Assembly (NCBI GenBank): GCA_012513545.1
Contig: JAAZCB010000283.1
Span: 1 to 8,055, forward strand
Direction of reading: 5' to 3'
Length of the DNA stretch: 8,055 bases
DNA from: Clostridiaceae bacterium
Lineage (GTDB): Bacteria; Bacillota_A; Clostridia; Acetivibrionales; Acetivibrionaceae
Shown: positions 5,597-8,055 of the stretch, in pieces
Layout: the number at the start of each line of letters is the position of its first letter
Numbering within the stretch: position 1 is the stretch's first letter
Translations under genes and position numbers: made by a program
The notes under the pieces: generated by a model
The model's input: the letters and a program-made list of their open reading frames with translations, nothing else
Databases searched by the model: none
Told to the model about the DNA's origin: nothing

Positions 5597-6514
5597 TCAG
5601 CTTTTGGTTTCACTTCTTGCCATATTGACTATACACAGCTCACAGTCTCCGCATATAACCGCCTTACCCCAGAATACGTTTTTGATTGTTTCCAGAAGCT
5701 CCTTGTTCCTGAAACTCTTTGAACCATGAATTACTATTTTTCTTGGTGCCATAGTAATAAGAGAACTTACCAGTAAATCATCATAGTTGATTTCTCCTCC
5801 GGGAATATCATTCATAAACTCCTGTATACATTCGTTTGTTATTTCCCGTTTATCTTCATCGAGGAGTACATACCTGTTATCATAACCAACTACTATGTGA
5901 ATAATATTAAATTTAGGTTCCTGTATGTCAACAAAATATCTTAAAAGCCTTATAAATTCCTTGTATTCCCTTTCCATGAGAAAATCGTCTACCGCCTTGT
6001 CAACCACTTCTTCCAGATCCTTTATATAATCCTTCAGCCTGAAGTTTACAAAACCATCAAGTATAACGGTATCAGCACTCTGGAAATATTCAAGGAGCTT
6101 ACGTATTATTATGTTTCTCCTTCGCATCTGGAAAAGGCTGTTTAAAAAGTTTTTATCCTGATTGTTGATTATGGAAAAAGTCAGCCTTAATATCTCTTTC
6201 TTTTCAACAGAATTAAAATAGCAGTAGTTACTGTTTATTATCCTTAAAATCAGTTTCTCTTCGTATTCTTTAATTATATAATCTGCTAAAGCATTTGAAA
6301 TACATGCTATAAGTTCATTACATACCAAATCATGTTTGTCTTGTAAAGCATTTTCCTCATCAACACTGCACACAAGAGAAGTTGAGCCTTCCAAATCCGC
6401 TACATCGTTTACACTATATTTAATGCTATATTTATCTAAAGCCTTTAATTCATTAGTTATATATTCTTTTACAAGGTCTGCACACTCATTAACCCCAATA
6501 CAAAGAAACTGCAT
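5597..6514 (-). CDS. ytxC: Sporulation protein YtxC
   Basis: A 305-residue protein of the YtxC family (putative sporulation proteins of endospore-forming Firmicutes). The most characteristic block is FVNFRLKDYIKDLEEVVDKA (155-174), continuing into DDFLMEREYKEFIRLLRYFV (176-195) and DIQEPK. The C-terminal part (about 200-305) looks alpha/beta and includes VIHGSKSF (261-268). It ends with three cysteines, C288-x2-C291-x2-C294 (VICGDCELC), which could bind a metal. There is no signal peptide; the biochemical role is unknown. GTG (6523-6521) and TTG (6517-6515) lie just upstream in frame. The ribosome binding site AAGGG (6530-6526) is 2, 8 and 11 bases from GTG, TTG and ATG respectively, so TTG is a serious alternative to the ATG chosen here; the difference is one residue. 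It lies downstream of the DUF6873 gene on the same strand, across about 235 bases. Confidence 0.85.
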   Translation of the reverse strand: MQFLCIGVNECADLVKEYITNELKALDKYSIKYSVNDVADLEGSTSLVCSVDEENALQDKHDLVCNELIACISNALADYIIKEYEEKLILRIINSNYCYFNSVEKKEILRLTFSIINNQDKNFLNSLFQMRRRNIIIRKLLEYFQSADTVILDGFVNFRLKDYIKDLEEVVDKAVDDFLMEREYKEFIRLLRYFVDIQEPKFNIIHIVVGYDNRYVLLDEDKREITNECIQEFMNDIPGGEINYDDLLVSSLITMAPRKIVIHGSKSFRNKELLETIKNVFWGKAVICGDCELCIVNMARSETKS

Positions 6515-6523
6515 CAACTTCAC

Positions 6524-6749
6524 ATCCCTTCAAACGTAGTATATGTCTTAGTAATTTGTTGTATGCAGTAGGTGTCATATGCAATTTTTGGCACACAAAA
6601 ATCGTCCATTTATTGCTATAATTTTTTCTGTTAATATTATAAATCATATAATAATCCAAGCATTAATCAGAATTTCATAGTATATTATATGCAATTAAAT
6701 ATAGTAAGTTACAATGTTTAAAGAAGTGATTTTTTACCAAAACAAATAC
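6524..6749. other. Intergenic region between DUF6873 and ytxC genes
   Basis: An AT-rich gap of about 225 bases. I see no ORF and no clear intrinsic terminator for the DUF6873 gene. Only the candidate sporulation promoter next to ytxC stands out. Confidence 0.5.
6538..6566 (-). promoter_or_regulatory. Candidate sporulation-sigma promoter of ytxC
   Basis: On the minus strand there is GCATA (6566-6562), a 16-base spacer and CATATACT (6545-6538). This resembles mother-cell SigE sites (ATA, 16-18 bases, CATACANT); SigG has a related form. The start would fall at about 6531, next to the ribosome binding site, leaving a leader of under 20 bases. That is short but not unknown for sporulation genes. 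Confidence 0.3.
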
Positions 6750-7502
6750 TTATACAGTAATTATCGGAATTATTGAGCCTATATCAATAACATCTTCTTT
6801 TGAGAGGCACACTATCTCAATCCCTTTTTTATGAAGAAAATCATATACTTTGTAAAACGAGGCGAGTTTTTCAATATTTCCTGTTATTGCCCACTTGTTT
6901 CTATCCAAAAGCCCTGTACTGCCCCCGATAAAGCCTTTGTCCAGCCCAGGCAGCCTTATATTTTCCTCTTCAATTACAAGCACTTCAAGACCTTTTGCCT
7001 CAGCTGTCCTTGCAATACCTTTATCCATGGTTATTATTGAATTCTCATCCACTATGGAAACAGAACATTTGGCATACCCTTGGTTAACATGGACCAGTTC
7101 CACACCCATATTTTCAAGATTTTCTCTTAGAACAGCATCTGTATATTTTGTATTGTGGAATGCAATATTCCCAACCCTTGCTGCATTATAGCGTATATTA
7201 CCGGGATAATTACGACACAATTCCGAATTTCCCGCTACAAGCTCAAACCCAAGCCCGGATAATCTCTTTATAACATTTATGCTTGTGTCCGGTGCATGGA
7301 TAATCCTGTTTCCTCCCAAATGGTGGAATACAATATCCGGATGATAGGATACGGCAGCATACAAAGCAGGATATAGCTCTGTTTTTATAACAGAGATACC
7401 GTTTTTTTCAAAACCGGCTTCTATATTTTTGTCAATTCTTCCATCCACCAGAACTGATTTTACTCTATTTTGGGGTATGTTGGGAACATTTACAAAGCTC
7501 AT
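6750..7502 (-). CDS. DUF6873-type protein with guanidino-modifying-enzyme (pentein) fold
   Basis: A 250-residue cytoplasmic protein with repeated beta-beta-alpha-beta units, as expected of the pentein fold shared by arginine deiminases, DDAH and amidinotransferases. Conserved-looking blocks are HHLGGNRIIHAPD (60-72), PGNIRYNAARVGN (100-112), QGYAKCSVSIVDENSIITMD (141-160) and GFIGGSTGLL (190-199). It ends in DIGSIIPIITV (240-250). In catalytic penteins a nucleophilic Cys lies near the C-terminus after a Gly-rich turn. Here that place reads IGSIIPI without Cys, so standard guanidine hydrolysis is doubtful; C146 and C232 are the other candidates. I assign the family by overall pattern. Substrate unknown. 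The start is ATG with AGAGGAG five bases upstream. No clear terminator separates it from ytxC downstream, so some read-through is likely. Confidence 0.75.
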   Translation of the reverse strand: MSFVNVPNIPQNRVKSVLVDGRIDKNIEAGFEKNGISVIKTELYPALYAAVSYHPDIVFHHLGGNRIIHAPDTSINVIKRLSGLGFELVAGNSELCRNYPGNIRYNAARVGNIAFHNTKYTDAVLRENLENMGVELVHVNQGYAKCSVSIVDENSIITMDKGIARTAEAKGLEVLVIEEENIRLPGLDKGFIGGSTGLLDRNKWAITGNIEKLASFYKVYDFLHKKGIEIVCLSKEDVIDIGSIIPIITV

Positions 7503-7576
7503 AGCTACTCCTCTAACAACTCTTCTTAAAATTTAATACACAAATTATGGTATCACATTTATTAATTTATGTTCAT

Positions 7577-7604
7577 AGTATAATATATAAACAAATTAAG
7601 TGAA
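7577..7604 (-). promoter_or_regulatory. Candidate promoter of the DUF6873 gene
   Basis: On the minus strand there is TTCACT (7604-7599), a 16-base spacer and TATACT (7582-7577). That is four of six and five of six matches to the vegetative consensus. The start would be near 7570, giving a leader of about 68 bases. Confidence 0.4.
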
Positions 7605-7644
7605 CCTGTTATTCTTAATAATTAAAAAAAATATATAAATATTT

Positions 7645-7730
7645 CGCCCATTTCCAACGTAAGATATATTGTCCAATCAATTTTATACGGCTACTAACTG
7701 TCGATTATCTTCTTTTTTGGATAATGGGCG
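7645..7730. ncRNA. Candidate structured RNA or hairpin element of unknown class
   Basis: The ends form a long bulged stem: CGCCCATT (7645-7652) with AATGGGCG (7723-7730), then TCCAA (7653-7657) with TTGGA (7717-7721), separated by one bulged T at 7722. Inside, AAGATA (7661-7666) pairs with TATCTT (7706-7711). This encloses two small hairpins: ATTG/CAAT within 7668-7681, and CGGC (7688-7691) with GTCG (7700-7703, one G-U pair) around an 8-base loop. The result is a three-way junction. On the plus strand a GC-rich hairpin follows 14 bases later, an arrangement reminiscent of an aptamer plus terminator. I do not recognise a known riboswitch class. A MITE-like or chance inverted repeat is also possible, and the strand is not determined. 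Confidence 0.35.
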
Positions 7731-7744
7731 GTTATTCAAATAAA

Positions 7745-7778
7745 CCGCACCTTACAAAGGTGCGGCTATTATTTTATA
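7745..7778 (+). terminator. GC-rich hairpin, probable degenerate terminator
   Basis: CCGCACCTT (7745-7753) pairs perfectly with AAGGTGCGG (7757-7765) around ACA. CTATTATTTTAT follows on the plus strand: T-rich, but broken up. On the minus strand the stem is followed by TTTATTTG. It may end a transcript of the preceding structured element or attenuate transcription towards the gene at 7900. Confidence 0.5.
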
Positions 7779-7899
7779 CACCATATAATTCCCTGGGAAT
7801 AATAAATTAAAAGCTGTAAATATTTAAACTTATTATGGGAACAATAAACTATTATTTTCATTAATAATATTTATACTCTTACAAACCGGGAGTGGTTCC

Positions 7900-8055
7900 A
7901 TGACTACTATCAACTGTTCATCTAATTGTATTCATCAACATGAGGGTAAATGTACACTTAATAGTGTAACAAAAAGCCCTACTTCATTTTCCTCTGATTG
8001 TATTTTCTATGAGGAAAGAAAGCCCAGGCATTTTCCTCTTAACAGAATGCACTAA
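7900..8055 (+). CDS. Small four-cysteine protein
   Basis: A complete 51-residue protein whose stop codon is the last three bases of the window. The N-terminus is MTTINCSSNCIHQHEGKCTL and the cysteines are C6-x3-C10-x7-C18-x15-C34, the last in SSDCIFYEER (31-40). This N-C-x3-C...G-x-C-x-L...DC-x-[FY]-[FY] pattern occurs in small clostridial proteins, some of which I recall carrying an unsupported database name, hydroxymyristoyl-ACP dehydratase. Four cysteines plus nearby histidines (12, 14) suggest a small zinc- or iron-binding fold, which is inference. The basic tail KPRHFPLNRMH is distinctive. GGGAG lies 7 bases before the ATG. The upstream structured region could regulate it. The ORF is too short for automatic callers with a length cutoff but has a good ribosome binding site. 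Confidence 0.75.
   Translation: MTTINCSSNCIHQHEGKCTLNSVTKSPTSFSSDCIFYEERKPRHFPLNRMH

Larger units (their letters stand above)
7503..7899. other. 397-base intergenic region between DUF6873 and the four-cysteine gene
   Basis: The flanking genes are divergent. The left part (7503-7640) is AT-rich and holds the minus-strand promoter candidate. The middle holds the bulged long stem (7645-7730) and the GC-rich hairpin (7745-7765). The right part (7780-7890) is AT-rich, with a small palindrome ATTCCCTGGGAAT near 7790 and no clear promoter for the gene at 7900. No ORF is credible. Confidence 0.55.

Noticed and set aside
6831..7191. Plus-strand frames opposite the DUF6873 gene
   Set aside because: Shadow frames of a well-supported minus-strand gene.
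7645..7730. Insertion-sequence or MITE ends
   Set aside because: Inverted ends are present, but I see no flanking target-site duplication or transposase; kept only as a structured element of unknown nature.

Overview
The window looks like chromosomal DNA of a low-GC, endospore-forming member of the Clostridia, most like the Ruminiclostridium/Acetivibrio group of cellulolytic clostridia. That placement is inference. It rests on AT-rich intergenic DNA, strong GGAGG-type ribosome binding sites, some TTG/GTG starts, a YtxC sporulation protein, a clostridial Ogg1-type glycosylase, and families found mainly in Clostridia (DUF6062, DUF6873). I see no phage structural genes, transposase, CRISPR array, tRNA or rRNA.

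Layout, left to right. (1) 1-1007, minus strand: the first codons of cysS (cysteinyl-tRNA synthetase, cut by the window edge), preceded 18 bases away by an EpsC-type serine O-acetyltransferase gene. This is a small cysteine supply and charging operon. (2) 1365-1733, plus strand: a four-helix membrane protein of the phage-holin-like PF04020/YvlD family, followed by hairpins and a strong bidirectional terminator near 1830-1872. (3) 1922-2146, minus strand: an unrecognised small ORF without a good ribosome binding site, possibly a gene remnant. (4) 2327-3214, minus strand: an 8-oxoguanine DNA glycosylase, divergent from (5) 3354-4130, plus strand: a DUF6062-type protein with two copies of a CxxC...CxxH metal-binding-like module. 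(6) 4155-4988, minus strand: a P-loop NTPase with a C-terminal Asp23/Gls24-like domain, convergent with DUF6062. (7) 4989-5596: a 608-base gap without a convincing gene. It holds a promoter, a perfect 16-bp-stem terminator that matches no annotated gene, a cluster of operator-like palindromes, and the terminator of ytxC. (8) 5597-6514, minus strand: ytxC. (9) 6750-7502, minus strand: a DUF6873 guanidino-modifying-enzyme-fold protein. (10) 7503-7899: a gap with a promoter, a possible structured RNA (a large bulged stem enclosing smaller hairpins) and a GC-rich hairpin. (11) 7900-8055, plus strand: a 51-residue four-cysteine protein ending on the last base of the window.

Most genes are single-gene units with their own promoters. 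Only cysE-cysS, and perhaps DUF6873-ytxC, look co-transcribed. The window is mainly ordinary housekeeping and sporulation chromosome. The parts least explained by known genes are the orphan operator cluster near 5393-5456, the structured element near 7645-7765, and the two poorly characterised proteins with clear domain architecture (duplicated zinc-like modules; NTPase plus Asp23).
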